The notes below the pieces were generated by a model. The model did not search any database. It saw nothing but the letters and a program-made list of their open reading frames with translations, and was not told the DNA's origin. From Cladopsammia gracilis (taxonomy: Eukaryota > Cnidaria > Anthozoa > Scleractinia > Dendrophylliidae): a stretch of DNA of 64,000 nucleotides. The position numbers were made by a program, and so were the translations under genes. The DNA is taken from assembly GCA_022457155.1 (NCBI GenBank), contig JAJGOT010000059.1:1986001-2050000 (forward strand). Direction: 5' to 3'. Positions 11,030 through 23,124 of the stretch are shown here, in pieces (the first letter of the stretch is position 1; every line of letters begins with the position of its first letter).

Positions 11030-11800
11030 CGGACAGGCCAGTCCACATTTCCATTTACATTCCACAGCCCGCTTCAAGCACTCCTTAGGGACGGACCTTA
11101 GGGCTGCGCCTCGTGAGTCCACAACATTTTGACCATGTGATGACGTAAATCGTGGTAAATAAGAGTCCACACCACGGAAAACCGGTGTAAATTTGTTAAA
11201 TTTCGCTAACCTGACTTCCGTGTTTAATATATCGCCAAATGCCACCAAATATACAACTTTAATAGTTGGATAAAAAGATTCTATAGAGCAAAACAAAAGC
11301 AGTAGTTTGAGGATAAAGTTATTATTGGGAGTTTAGCCTGCGCGCAGACGTATCCGATTTCCGCGGGGAGCAAGGAAATCTAACGAAGCCCAGTTAGTGC
11401 CACTTAATTTTCTCATCAAATTTCCTTTTCACGACTTCCTTTTTTTTCCTTTTTCGAACGACTTCAATTTCCTGGCACGACATTTTTTTCCCGGCACGAC
11501 ATTTTTTTTCCGGCACGACTTTTAAGCAATATTCACCAGTGAGGTGTATTACACGATCAGTTATCAAATGGACTGTGTAACATCTTTGTTTGTACAAGAT
11601 AATCATATACAAGTAAACTGAACTATGATTGATGCTATAGTATTCATGGAGGGAAGTTTTGCGCCTTATTTTTTCAACTAAAAACATACTGTAGTCAGTT
11701 GCAATCGTGGTAGTTTTAATTGTACACGTTGTTCTATACGAAGTATAGATTAATGACGTCAGTAGCATGACACTGTCAATGTAAACTTGGTAGGTTGCCT
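11030..11800. other. Nothing recognised
   Basis: Only short accidental open frames. The T-rich stretch 11430-11520 contains imperfect repeats of CGGCACGACATTTTTTTTCC, a small local minisatellite of about 22 bp. Confidence 0.4.
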
Positions 11801-11808
11801 GCAATAAC

Positions 11809-11951
11809 TAAAGCCTAGTTTTCACTAGCGACACAAGCGTAAGCATTAGCCAAAGCAGGGGTGTCCTTATTTCAACAACAACAAAAACCAGAAGTTCAAG
11901 CACACTCATGCTCGCGTTCTTGCTTGCGTCGCTAGTGAAAACTAGGCTTTA
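11809..11951. mobile_element. Short MITE with ~23-bp terminal inverted repeats
   Basis: Left end TAAAGCCTAGTTTTCACTAG and right end CTAGTGAAAACTAGGCTTTA are exact inverted repeats, extending to GCGACACAAGCGTAAGC / GCTTGCGTCGC. About 140 bp, no coding capacity. Confidence 0.8.
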
Positions 11952-11987
11952 ATGGCAAAACGTAATCAAGAAACTGTTGGTCATGCA

Positions 11988-12285
11988 TATACCCCGGGGG
12001 TATTCGGGTATGTTTTGGGTGGGTATGTGCTGCCCGGGAAAGAATTTGCACTCAAAATAAGAACCCGTTCTAAAAATAGGTCATTTTTTAATACCCCGTT
12101 CTAGGAAAAATGGCTGCTGATAATTTGAAGCTTTCGTGCGTTCGAAATATTATACCCCGTTCTAGGAAACGTCTCTAAAGTGGATACCCCATTCTAGATC
12201 AGGAGTCTCAAAATCACGACCCCCTTGGGCGGCACATACCCGTATAGGTAGTTTGGAGGAGTACCTCACCACCCGGGCATATACC
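11988..12285. repeat. Interspersed repeat with CCCCGTTCTAGGAAA motifs
   Basis: Begins TATACCCCGGGGGTATTC and ends CACCCGGGCATATACC, with four internal copies of a CCCC(G/A)TTCTAG(G/A) motif. It looks like a non-autonomous element with short inverted ends. Confidence 0.5.
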
Positions 12286-12289
12286 TAAC

Positions 12290-13930
12290 TGATTATCGCA
12301 TTATAATCGCATTATAAGGTGGCAGATGTAGACCAAGAGCTCTTTAGGAGAGCAAAACCAGTGATGACTATGATTTTCCATGAGACCTTTCTTTTTAAGA
12401 ACCCTTACACGAGAAACGAGACCAAAAAAAAAGTCCAATCGAATTATCTAACAACATGTCACATTTTTTCGCTGAAGTCGTTTGATACTTGACTCCACTG
12501 ATTTTCGTACTTCGGTCCTCTGTTTATTAGGAATGACCGTTGTGTGTTTTCTTTTTGGAATTTCTATTTTAGCGCATGCTTCTTTGTTTGTATTTCTTGG
12601 TAAAGCGACGTCTAAAATATTCAATAATTTACGTGTGGTGTTCCTAAAACCGGCGTACAGAAAGTTTCAATGAAAGTGACGTTTTAGCTGGGTAAAATAA
12701 AGAAAGCTCTTTAAACTTGAATGTTATAAACAGTGAATATAAAAACTATCAACCAAAACTGAGTATTTTATTCAAGATATTAAAGGTAAAATTGAGTCAG
12801 ATCAGTATTTCTAAAAGCGGGAAAACGTTTTCCCCTCCACTCGTCTCGGTCGTCTCGCTCTTGTGCGCGAAATGCTTCGCTCTCACCGCTTGGCTCATAA
12901 AGCGCCTGTCATGCAGGCTAGGAAAACGTCGGAAAAAGTTGCGGGCGGTTACACTCAGGAACTTCGTTACTGCCTACACTGAATTTGTATGCGTAACAGA
13001 CGTAACACAACGTTGAAGTTGTGTAATTCTGAAGTTGTGCAACACATGTTTCGTAACGTTTTCACCACAGGACACCCAAGCATAATGTTTGCATATAAAT
13101 GTCTTTTGAAAATATAAGACATTGTATGGAATTTCGAATTGAACGTTTTAAGCAATATATAAAATCAAAATTGCTGAATAAAATCGTTAAAACATTTATT
13201 GGTTTTGTGTTCTATCTTTATACAGTGTTTCTACGCTATTTGAGCGATTTTTCTTCCATCTATCTTACCATGTATAATATAACTGAAAGGAACTTTCGGT
13301 GTTGTTAGCATTTTTAGCATATCTTAGCATTTTTCGCAGTGAGAAACCAACATTGAGACACCGAGATGGCTTCGGGAAAAAATGGAGACTCTGAGACGTG
13401 AAAAAGCGCCCAATTTTTTTGCGAGATTCATATTAAAAGAAGAAACATTCGATTATTGCTACTCCTCAAAATAGTGGTGCCTTGGTCGTAGGCTGGAAAA
13501 CATAACATCCATGACAATTTTCTCTATTGGACCAAAACATGTAGCAATATCAAACATGTAATTGAAAAGGAAATAAAATTTTATCCAACACTAACTCCAA
13601 CGACAAAATTCACGGGAATATTATTAGGAATTCAGAAAACGAAAACAAACACCAAAACATAGGAGTTTGACTTCGGCGAGGGTTAAAGTTCAAGAACGAA
13701 GGCAAGTGAAACTTGTCGTTTTCACTCGAATATCCGAAAACCAAAATCACGACCAATCAGAACTCGAAGTAATTGTATACTGACGGCGGTTCAAGGGTAT
13801 CCAATTTATTTTTGGCACGAGTAAAACTTACCGGATAAATAACAAAAGAGGTGTTCAATATGATGGGCCAATAAAAACAGAGGTTCAGAAAAGCTAGGTA
13901 GCGACATCCCTGAATCGATTACCACATCCG
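12290..13930. other. No gene recognised
   Basis: Low-GC unique-looking sequence. Small open frames at 12482-12673 and 12717-13016 show no domain, start context or flanking splice sites that I can support. Confidence 0.4.
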
Positions 13931-13937
13931 TGTTCGA

Positions 13938-14016
13938 GTGATATATAGTTTGGGTGCGGTTTACTAACAGCTCAGACTGAAGTCGTAAAGACAGCTACAA
14001 CACCAGTTATTCAAAG
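13938..14016 (+). promoter_or_regulatory. Candidate TATA promoter and 5'UTR exon upstream of peptide gene 1
   Basis: ATATATAG at 13940-13947 is followed about 30 bp later by a non-coding stretch ending in AAAG|GTAAGT at 14016, a perfect donor. The next plus-strand acceptor I can support is at 17158, which opens the signal-peptide exon of the secreted peptide gene. The 3.1-kb link is inference. Confidence 0.3.
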
Positions 14017-14570
14017 GTAAGTTGTGCTACTCGATAGGTATGCGAAATTTTGGAGCTGCAGTGAAGAGCATTTAGATATTACACGAAGGGGATCAAAAGA
14101 ACCTGCTAATCGATTCTAGCATGTTTGCGCTGTACCGTCTACCCGTGACGTACCTGTAGCAACATTAAAAGTTTTAGGTAGTTGTATAATTAACAAATGC
14201 CTTTCCACAATCTAAAAGAAAGACCACTCGTTCTCCATCAACATGTATCATTTCAAGAAATATGAAATAATAAAACTAAATAAACAAAACTAAATACGAA
14301 GGAAAGCAACAACAGGATTTCTTGCAAATTATACAGTTCTATATGGATAATCCACATAAGGCGCGCGAGTTTTATTATAAATCAGTTTTACAGGGTATCA
14401 TGAAAAGCGGCTCAAATTCGACAACAATAGGTATTATATTCTTGATCGTTTTTGTCCATGTAAGGGCAAAAACGATCAACCGTGAAACGATGGCTTTTAA
14501 CAAGCGAGAAAAATTCAAAATTTTCGAGAGAATCTTCGGCGAGACCGAGATAAGTGGCAAGTTCCCCCGC

Positions 14571-14594
14571 GGGGGGGGGGGGGGGGGGGGGGGG
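14571..14594. repeat. Poly-G run of 24
   Basis: Uninterrupted guanine tract preceded by CCCCCGC. Similar G or C runs mark the ends of MITEs elsewhere in the window (28103, 53064, 54418), so this may be the edge of a decayed element. Confidence 0.85.
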
Positions 14595-14599
14595 TTTGA

Positions 14600-16245
14600 G
14601 TTATAACGACACGACAAAACTAACAACAGCGAGGCATAAAAGTTTTTTTTACATCAACGTATTGGTTGCATCAGTCTTAATTCACATTTTGTAGCCGCGT
14701 TAATAATTGTTTCATAAATGTGTTGCTTTATTCGTTGACATCATGCCTGAAAATTAGGCTTGGATAAATTCTGCTCGTAAATTGACGTATTCTGCCTGCC
14801 GGCAATGCTCGTAAAAATCGCCTGTCCTGCTGAAAATTCTGCCTTGACAACGGAATTCTGCTTGTTACAATACTACTTCGATATTCATTGTGTAGCAAAA
14901 TTGTAATGAAAGCTATTTTAATATATCTTACTTTGAACGATATGGCGACCTGATTGTTAAGGACTACCAAACAAGTGAGCCATAACTTTGCAGCCGTTAA
15001 ACCAAAAACACTCAAACTTTGCAAGATGATACACTTAGCAGCACTTGTTTACATGATATCATTAATTTCTCTGGAAACTTGGCCAAACAAAAAATTGCTT
15101 GGCGGCCATATTTGCATTCGGTGTATGGACAACATGTTTATTAAATAAAATGTACTGGAACTTTATTGTAAAGCGATGTTTCTTTTGTGTTCAAGATTTC
15201 ATCCAATCGTGAAACTCCAAAACAATGGCCAAGAAAGGCTTCTAATTTTACATGTTTCCCACATAGAATTTTGATTGCATTAAAACTCAGAATAGTTTTC
15301 ATTAAAAGGGAATCAATTAGTAGACTAGAGAGAAATAAATGCACTACCTGGTTAAATTATGGTAGATTTTCACGTTTTAGCCAATGAGATGGACGGTTTC
15401 AACAATATTACAATTAACACCGTTCTGCATTCCCTGCCGTTAGGTTGCTTACTTTTTACTAGGACCATTACGTAAAATTCAGTGGCAGTTGTCGTGATGA
15501 ACACCTTCTTATCAGTTAGCAACCATTATGCATGGTCTGTTCGAGTGTTCTACTGTGTTACTGCGTTACTAAAAGTGAGGCGAAAATATTTAACAAAACA
15601 ACTCTTTGTGCCGATTCAAGGAAAGACAGAGAAAAGTTAATAATAAATGAATTCAGTTTTTATTCCTTCACAATATTTTATCCCCAATCCTAACTTAAGA
15701 AAGAGTGGTTGATAAAATTCGAAAAATTGGGTTGTCAAGTTTTGCATTATTTATCTCAAAATGTATACATTTATTTACAGTATTCCGCTGTAAATAATAT
15801 TTAAAGGCTACAAAGTTGTACTCGTAGGTAATCTAAAACAAGAAAAATATCATGATCTTTTGATAAACATTTTTAAAGATATAAACAAACTCTTAGTTGA
15901 CAGTAGAACTATCTTCAGCGAGCCACCTATGTTAACAAATCATTTTCTGGCCGCTATCCATTCAATTTATGTTAAAATGTGAACCATGAATTGCATTTTA
16001 CTCAGGGAAATAAAAACAATCGACGCTGAGACACTGAATTACTAATATTTTTACGAGCATTTTTCAAAAACTTGAACATAGCAAAACCACCCGGGGAGGA
16101 ATCGCCTAGTTTCCATCCCAGTTTCCATCGCCTAGTTTCCATGCCTGTCCATGATGCATTATGCCTAGTTTCTATGCCTGTTCATTATGCAGGTGGTCGG
16201 TACGATTGGCAATATTTTATCTCAAATCCTAGCTTGAGATGGCTC
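14600..16245. other. No gene recognised
   Basis: AT-rich sequence. Around 16100-16195 there is a short local repeat of CCTAGTTTC(C/T)ATGCCTGT. Nothing else stands out. Confidence 0.4.
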
Positions 16246-16250
16246 ACAAC

Positions 16251-16738
16251 AGTTCCCAGAATTTTCCATCACCTATCATGACTTTGATGGATCAATACTA
16301 TAATTCTTTATCAGTTGATGTTTCAATAATGGTATCAAACAAATGCCCAATCATTGGTGAACAAGTTGTGGTCTATTTTATGATGTAACAGGTTACCATA
16401 CTAACAGTATAACCTGTTAAAGACACCCTTAATTTTAGCTTTACGTGTTTATAACTAAAAAACGAGCTGGATGACCACCATTTTTATTTTCGAATTGTAA
16501 TTGGCATGTTAAGATACAACTTTTTGCAAGTTTTTCAGTTATAAGCACGTAAAGGTAAAATAAAGGGTGTCTTTAACAGGTTATACTGTTACTATGGTAA
16601 CCTGGTACATCATAAAAGAGACCACAACTTGTTCACCAATGATTGGGCATTTGTTTGATACCATTATTGAAGCATCGACTGATAAAGAATTATAGTATTG
16701 ATCCGTCAAAGTATAGGTGATGGAAAATTCTGGGAACT
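16251..16738. mobile_element. Long palindromic foldback element
   Basis: Nearly the whole 490 bp is an inverted repeat: left arm starting AGTTCCCAGAATTTTCC, right arm ending GGAAAATTCTGGGAACT, with matching internal blocks (AACAGGTTACCAT..., TTTAACAGGTTATACTG). A transcript would fold into a ~230-bp hairpin. Confidence 0.8.
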
Positions 16739-17243
16739 ATTGCTATCCACCTAACTGAAGGAGTGTGTGATAAAATTCTAATAAATTGAATATGTGTGTG
16801 ATGACAACGAAAAAGATGTATTTGTACAAAATGAGACTTTATTTCGTGGTTTTGGAGCCTTTTGGCGGAAATCATCGGATCACCTTCTGTGATAATATTT
16901 TTTTAAAAAATGATTTCAACAACTGAACCACGAACTAAGCGTCGTAGTGAAACTAAAAACTGTGCTAGTTTGTCATCCGAAGAACGTAGCCGCCGCTAAC
17001 CTGGCAAAATAAACTCGACGTTCAGTACTATTGTGATAGCCTGAAAACGTTTATTTAACGCAGTGGCTAAACAATTCCAATCATTGTGTTGACAGTCAAG
17101 CTAATTTAGTGCTTATCGCGATTTAATAAAAAGAACATCTTTCTCGTATAATTTGCAGATCATAGAATTACTCTTCCCAACTATTTGTTTTCTTCACAGC
17201 TTCTGTTTGCCTATTGTTACACTGTATTTCATTGCTGTTCATC

Positions 17244-20054
17244 ATGAAGACTGCTGTTTATATTTTCATTGTCGCAATGGTGATTGTATCTGTGACATCA
17301 CGCTTTACCTTCAAAGGTATGTAAAAGAAATTGATACATCAATAGACCAATTTTTGATATATGAAAATTCATACTTGGCTCCGAGGCTTGGAGGAATAAA
17401 ACAAAAAAATGAATAATTCAACGCTGAACCTCGATGTGATTTCTTTTGTTTTATTCCCCTAAGCCTCGGAGCCAAGTATGAATTTTAATATATCGAAATT
17501 GGTCTGTTAAATAATGAAAAAAAAAACACCAAAATTAAGTAGAAAGAAAAATTTAATTTTAAGGACGTACAGGCACCTCTAGCTCGACTACTGGTAAATA
17601 TCTTGGACATGTGAGAAATGCTTTCCTGTTAGTGATGATGTACGGGGTGGTTCAAAGTTATTTTTGAGTCTGTGAAATCGTAAAGTGCGACTACTTTCCT
17701 GTAATACCGTTTAAATGTTATGATGTACAAGGCTGACAAGATGGTACTTAGTATTCATGCTCATTCAAATGAAAGCTATCGAGCAGTACTTTCCTGTGGT
17801 ACTGTTTATTATGCTGTACAAGGTGGTTCTAACTTTCGAATTTTTGGATGAAATTCTAAAGTGTGACCATTCAAATGAAAGCTATTGAGCAGTACTTTCC
17901 TGTGGTACTGTTTATTATGCTGTACAAGGTGGTTCTAACTTTTGAATCTGTGGACGAAATCCTAAAGTGTAACCATTCAAATGAAAGCTATTTAGCAGTA
18001 CGTTCCTGTGGTACTGTTTATTATGCTGTACAAGGTGGCTCTAACTTTTGAGTCTGTGGATGAAATCCTAAAGTGTAACCATTGAAATGAAAGCTATTGA
18101 GCAGTACTTTCCCGTGGTACTGTTTATTATACTGTACAAGGTGGTTCTAAATTTTAAGTCTGTGGATGAAATCCTAAAATGTAACCATTCAAATGAAAGC
18201 TACTGAGCAATACTTTCCTGTGGTACTGTTTATTATGCTGTACAAGGTGGTTCTAACTTTTAAGGAAGTTTGACCGTTCAAATGAACTCTTCTTAGCAAC
18301 ACGTTCATGCAGACATTCCTCAGAGTAACTTTTTCCTCAGAAATGTGTTTTGATGAGTTAATATTTATCCCATATGATATTTTTAACTGAATTAACACTA
18401 TTAACGCCGAGTGCAGTTTCAGGATTTCAAATAACTCCTTAGTGTAGATACACTGGGTTGCTTTTTTTTTATTCAGAGCCGTTTAAGTTCCCATAAGGAG
18501 TCGCTTTTACCCTAAAATGAAGTTATTTCCCGGTGTAGTACGATGAAATTAACTCCATAAGCGGAATGATAATAACTTCATGTTCGATCAGAGTTATTTT
18601 CACCCCAAATTTGGAGTTCACTTTCAGTGGAGTTGAAATAAGCTCAATAACACTCTTGTATCAGTCAGTTGCTTTGGTTTTAGATTGCTTCGCTTTGTGA
18701 TTGGCTAAAAAATCTCGCGCCACTTTTTCAACCAATCAAAGTAGAATCAAAACCAAGCGCGACTACCGTATGTTACTAAATTTTTGCGAGTTTAATTTTT
18801 CGTATGGGCGATTTTTTTGTGCTTTGCGGGAAATAATTTTTGCGATTGGGAACTGAGACTGGTTTTTCCTGCTGTGAATTAATTTTTGCAATTTACAGGA
18901 AGTCGTGTTCAATTTGAATGACAACATTTTCGCACGGTCGTGACCGAGAATGGATACTCTAAAATCAGGTTGCATCACCTCGGACACTTATTGAGAATTA
19001 CATAACGTAATGTCGACACTTAGAATTTATTTTCAATAAATTTTTAAGTGTAAAAAAGAAAATCTAAAATCCCCACTCAGGATTGAACCTGTGACCTCAG
19101 CTAGGCTTAGGCTTACACAGCCTTCCGCACCACGTACCACCTAGCTTCTCGGGTTGCTTAGTCCTAAATTTGACTATATAAACTGCTGCCCCTAACCTCA
19201 ACTGAAAGCTAAGCAGTTACTCCGTTATATAAGTCTCAATAAGGAGTCCAACCTGATTTTGGAGTATCCATTCTAGTCACCACCATTTTCGCACATGCAA
19301 TCGAAATACAGGTGCCATCCTGTTACAATTACATCTTGCCAAAGTGTGGCTGATTGTTCTGGCAATATATCAGTAATAACTAAGGTACCACTTGATGCAT
19401 TATCATTACAAGTAAAAGGTGATGTTTGTTTATAATTTCGACAGTGGTGTAACTTTTTGCGAAGAAAATTTTTTCGGGAATTTATTTTTGCGGGAACTTG
19501 TTTTGCGGATCGTGAAAAAAAAACCTGCAAAAATTAGAACACGCAAAACATTTAGTACCACACGGTATAAGTGACACGCGTTTTCCCGCGCTTGGCGCCG
19601 GCTACATGTAACAAATCTATCTATCTATCTATCTTCGAGTTCTGATTGGTTCATCGGATTGTCTGCGAGTTCTGTGATTGGTCAGAGTAATTACTTTGGT
19701 TTGGGTTTTACGAAGCTCAACTAAAAACCGCTCTAAATTATGTGTTCTACTAAGTTGTTTCTTTCTCATTTTTTAGACGAGACAATGAAGCGTCTTAGAA
19801 TGGATGAGAGTGGAATGCATGAGAGTGAAATGCATGAGAGTGGAATGCATGAGAGTGGAATGCATGAGAGTGGAATGCATGAGAGTGAAATGCATGAGAG
19901 TGGAATGCATGAGAGTGGAATGCATGAGAGTGAAGCAGCGTTCACTACTGTGGCGCCTGTACCAATACCCGAAGGATGCAATCACCCATCCTGCTACAGT
20001 GCATGTATGTACTACAACGATCGAAATTTCTGTGAACCTGTATGCTGCGAATAA
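17244..20054 (+). CDS. Small secreted six-cysteine peptide, paralog 1 (116 aa, with MHESG repeats)
   Basis: Two coding exons, 17244-17316 and 19777-20054, joined in phase 1 (AAA G|GTATGT to TTTTTTAG|AC). The first exon is a signal peptide ([12 protein letters not shown]...VTS). The second begins with a KR-containing spacer, then nine 5-residue repeats (M-D/H-E-S-G/E, 19800-19934), then the cysteine-rich tail from [16 protein letters not shown] to ...CEPVCCE and stop. Cysteine spacing is C-x4-C-x3-C-x8-C-x3-C-C, enough for three disulfides. The exon opens after the acceptor at 17158. The paralog on the opposite strand (25432-26185) shares exon structure and intron phase. Secretion is well supported; venom, antimicrobial or signalling function is unknown and I recognise no named family. 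The 2.46-kb intron is swollen by repeats. Confidence 0.78.
17344..17505. mobile_element. Palindromic MITE in the intron of peptide gene 1
   Basis: Left arm AGACCAATTTTTGATATATG... and right arm ...AATATATCGAAATTGGTCT are inverted, with the inner block CATACTTGGCTCCGAGGCTT also mirrored. No coding capacity. Confidence 0.75.
17645..18270. repeat. Tandem array of the ~107-bp repeat (family B)
   Basis: About six imperfect units built on GAGTCTGTGGATGAAATCC, TAAAGTGTGACCATTCAAAT, GAAAGCTATTGAGCAGTAC and TTTATTATGCTGTACAAGG. The same unit recurs at 44160-44880, 58735-59480, 62805-63050 and 63345-63620. Open frames here are repeat artefacts. Confidence 0.88.
18660..19742 (+). mobile_element. Abundant ~250-bp MITE, split by later insertions
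   Basis: Left part 18660-18768 (GCTTTGTGATTGGCTAAAAA, CTCGCGCCACTTT) and right part 19570-19742 (GTTTTCCCGCGCTTGGCGCC, CTGATTGGTTCATCGGATTG, AAACCGCTCTAAAT) make one element, seen intact at 29699-29945 and 54886-55130. Some 800 bp of other repeats sit between the halves. A (CTAT)n stretch lies at 19615-19632. Confidence 0.75.
18939..19281. mobile_element. TIR element with a tRNA-like internal segment
   Basis: Ends GAATGGATACTCTAAAATCA and TGATTTTGGAGTATCCATTC are inverted repeats. The interior contains a tRNA-like stretch with box-B-like GGATTGAACC. Same element as at 51470-52160. It is nested inside the split MITE. Confidence 0.7.
19800..19934 (+). repeat. Nine in-frame 15-bp repeats in peptide gene 1
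   Basis: Unit ATGCATGAGAGTGGA (MHESG), with the first copy ATGGAT and three copies ending GAA. Exactly nine units, divisible by three, so the frame is kept. The paralog lacks the array entirely, which shows expansion after duplication. Confidence 0.92.
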
Positions 20055-20545
20055 AGAAGTTAGAACAGAATGCTGAAGGTAAATAAATATATGGTAACTA
20101 TGATAATAATTTTTTTAATTTTGTTTTATAATTTTTTTTAAATGGTAACTATGAACTGAAAAATCTCAAGTGTTAAAAGGGGGTATGTCATAAGTCACAA
20201 CAACTGACTTGAAAGAAATCACAGATTAGATTGGAAAGTATCTAAACTGAAAAAAAAAACGTAAAATTTTCATCTGATTTTCATATTCCTCGTACATACT
20301 ATAGCTTAATTTACAGCTCTCAGTGCATCAGAAATGTTGATCTATTCTGTAACACGACACTGCCTTCGGCCATCCATCCTAGACATAGTATCAGCTAAAT
20401 TAGGATTACTTATTTAAGAATTTAATGGTCAGATATAAACTCGACCTTAAAATTGCAAAGGAAAGAAATTCCAAAAGTTTTAGGGATATGGTAAATCAAG
20501 TTTCATGGAGTGGGGGAGGGGATTTATTCCTTTAATGTGCAGATC

Positions 20546-21080
20546 TACCGTAAATGATCTAATAAACGCCGGGGGCGTTCATTAAATTTCAAGGGTCCGA
20601 GGGGGCCGTTTAAAGGATATTCTAATAACTGTAATATAATATAACCGTAACTGTAATAACTGTAATATGTTAACCTAAATACGGTATTATAATAACCTAA
20701 ATAACAGAGCTTTAGCAGACTATCAAGTCCGTCCGCTGATAAGTCTAAACCGTTTACAAATGATAACGGTATATCATACATACAAAGCGACGGAAAAGGG
20801 TACCGTACTGGCATAGTTCTTATAGCTCAGTTGAACTGGAAATTGAGCAAGACGCAACTCGCACACCGGTGTTAATTAAGCAAGAACGCAAACAAATTGA
20901 TTGATTGTATTGTACATCTGTTTCTAGTTAATGTGTGGTTTTCAGGGAAGGGAGGCGTTTATTAGACAGGGGGCGTTTGTTAGAGAGGGGCGTTCAATAC
21001 AAACTTGTCAGCTTAGGAGGGCGTTAATTAGATTGAAGGCGTTCATTAGATCGGGGGCGTTTATTAGATCATTTACGGTA
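20546..21080. mobile_element. TIR element with ACCGTAAATGATCTAATAAACGCC ends (~535 bp)
   Basis: The left end TACCGTAAATGATCTAATAA is mirrored by TTATTAGATCATTTACGGTA at the right end. Subterminal GGCGTT(T/C)ATTAGA repeats occur several times near the right end. No transposase. Confidence 0.8.
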
Positions 21081-21149
21081 ATTTTCAAGATCTTTTGGTT
21101 GTGCAAATTTGACATACATTGACGACATATTGAGTATTTTTAAAATGAC

Positions 21150-21700
21150 ACCTTATGGCTACACCAAGCCTAGTTCATTCATAAGCCGATGCTGCCATTG
21201 AAGATGGTAGAACTGTGGTCTCACATCCCAGATACTGATCTGTATATTTTCTGGATTTTCAGGAACATAAAATTAAGTTTCCTTCACAAGCAGCATTCAC
21301 TGATGACTGGTGATGGGTTTTAATTTCTCAATGTACTGTGAGCTGCATTGATTTGGGAAATAAAATGTGACAAAATGTGATTTTGTTTTGTTTGTCGCCT
21401 TAGTTATTTCTCTTATTTCCTTTCCTTACCATCGTTGTTCAATTTAACAATGTACACATAGTGATTGTGGTTCGGTAGTTCGAAACCTGTTCTTAACCGT
21501 CGTGTTGTTTGTAAAAAAAAAATGAGTTAGTTTCCTTAATCTGTAACCCGCCTCACCACAGTTTGGAGTATTGCTTTTCCCAGGTCACGTGATCAATTAG
21601 GGGCCCCAAATCGCAACCTTGTCCCCAGTCCCTTCTCTTCGCTCAAAATGGCGGCTCAGTGGTCGGCTCAGTGGTCGGCTCGATGCGAACAACTTGGACA
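21150..21700 (+). repeat. Left arm, 3' flank of the inverted gene duplication
   Basis: Shares, in reverse complement, blocks with 24085-24545: CACATCCCAGATACTGATCT, GATGACTGGTGATGGGTTTT, GAGCTGCATTGATTTGGGAA, TTAGTTTCCTTAATCTGTAA and the CTCTTCGCTCAAAATGGCGG block. Similarity looks about 75-85 percent with indels. Both arms follow a peptide gene. Confidence 0.75.
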
Positions 21701-21999
21701 AGCGAGACCTGGAGAGGAGGTTATCATAGGCTGAAAGATCAAACTGTGAGCATGAGCAATGTCTTCCTCCTCAGTCGACCAACTGGCCGCAAGCATTTCC
21801 CGCGCAAAAATTCGAAGCAAACGAATGTCACGTTAAAAACTTCGAAAATGATAGAAATACGTTAAAAATAAGAAAAGTCTGAGTTTACTGAATCATTTTA
21901 AAACTTGCTGAAAGCGCTTCATGCTTTTTTAAAGCGAAGAATGTTGAAAGCGCTCGGCACAGTGTACATCTGTTTTTGCACTAGTCAATGTAAACAACA

Positions 22000-22900
22000 T
22001 TTCTCGCTATTTTCTTACCTTTCTATAGAATGAGAAATTGAAACATATCAGGAGACGTCTGCGCACAGGCTCACCAAGTTTTGCGATAAAACATTTCTAG
22101 TTCTACTTTGAAACTCACAGACATCTTCCTGTTATAGGTCTTATCTCCTTCTTACAAAATTTACTAGACTGCTAGCTGTGACCGCTGTCCCTTCGCAGTC
22201 AATCGAGCGGGCGAGCTGAAGCTCGGCGAGACTGGAGCGAGCGAACGAGCCGAGGGGAGACTGGGGCGAGCACTTTCGCGTTATTTTAGTTGACAAGATT
22301 AGTTTATTTTCAATGGGTTCTCACACTTGGTGGCGGAGTTATCTTAACGCGTCTGTTGCAAAAGAGAATGCAGTCCCTCCCTCCTTTCCCGCCTATTCCC
22401 CAGCGCCCCCTATCGGCCCGCATTACCGCTCGCCTACCCAAGCACCCCCCAGTATTAGTTCTCAATAGTTGGGAGTACACATTCTAAGTTCGGTCGATCA
22501 GTGATCGCGTATTTGCTCGCCGCTCGACTATCCGGAGAGGGTAAGTCCCTTGTTTGGTAGGATTTCAATGTTAATTTTTAAAACATAACGTAACCCTTTG
22601 AAGTGTCTGGGCTCCGGCTTTAAAAATTGTCTTCTGTCGGGGAACACGCGGGGGGGCAAGGAGTACTCCTCAAATTTTTTGGCGGTGTTATGCGGCGGCT
22701 CCTTGCAGCTCTTATCCATTTTCAGATATAAATATGCATATCTTCTCGGAGCCGATATGCTGTTTATATATATTTTTTAACATGGTATTGGCCATGCATT
22801 TTCTTAGGGATGGTTTATGTCTATCCTCACTTTCTTTATCGCGACAACGACATGATATTTCAGATTTCTTCTCTATTGCTCATAGTCACGTGCTGTGACG
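22000..22900. other. Centre of the inverted duplication; no gene recognised
   Basis: Contains a GC-richer patch at 22190-22280 (GAGCGAGC-type repeats) and poly-pyrimidine stretches. No open frame with domain evidence. Confidence 0.4.
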
Positions 22901-22930
22901 TTGAGCAATAGACCATTTTATAGTGGTGTG

Positions 22931-23124
22931 CTTAGTACCCTGGCCTTTGAGTGAAAGTGAGGCTGGAGTTGACTTTGTTTTGATACAAACCTTTCTGCTT
23001 TTCATATGTGAATCATGTTAGTTAACATAATAACGACATGATTTTGATATAAAGAGAAGGAAGGTTTCTATCAAAACAAAGTCAACTTCAGCCTCATTTC
23101 CACACAAAGGCCAGGTTACTAAGT
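22931..23124. mobile_element. Foldback MITE
   Basis: Left arm CTTAGTACCCTGGCCTTTGA with GTTGACTTTGTTTTGATA, right arm TATCAAAACAAAGTCAAC with AAAGGCCAGGTTACTAAG. Ordinary inverted-repeat element without coding capacity. Confidence 0.7.

Noticed and set aside
17863..18051. Open frames in the 107-bp repeats here and at 44590-44814, 58797-59033 and 59227-59523
   Set aside because: They follow repeat units, change frame from unit to unit, and have no start context, domain or splice support.
17645..18270. Regularly spaced repeats considered as a CRISPR-like array
   Set aside because: Units are contiguous without unique spacers, and the genome is eukaryotic.
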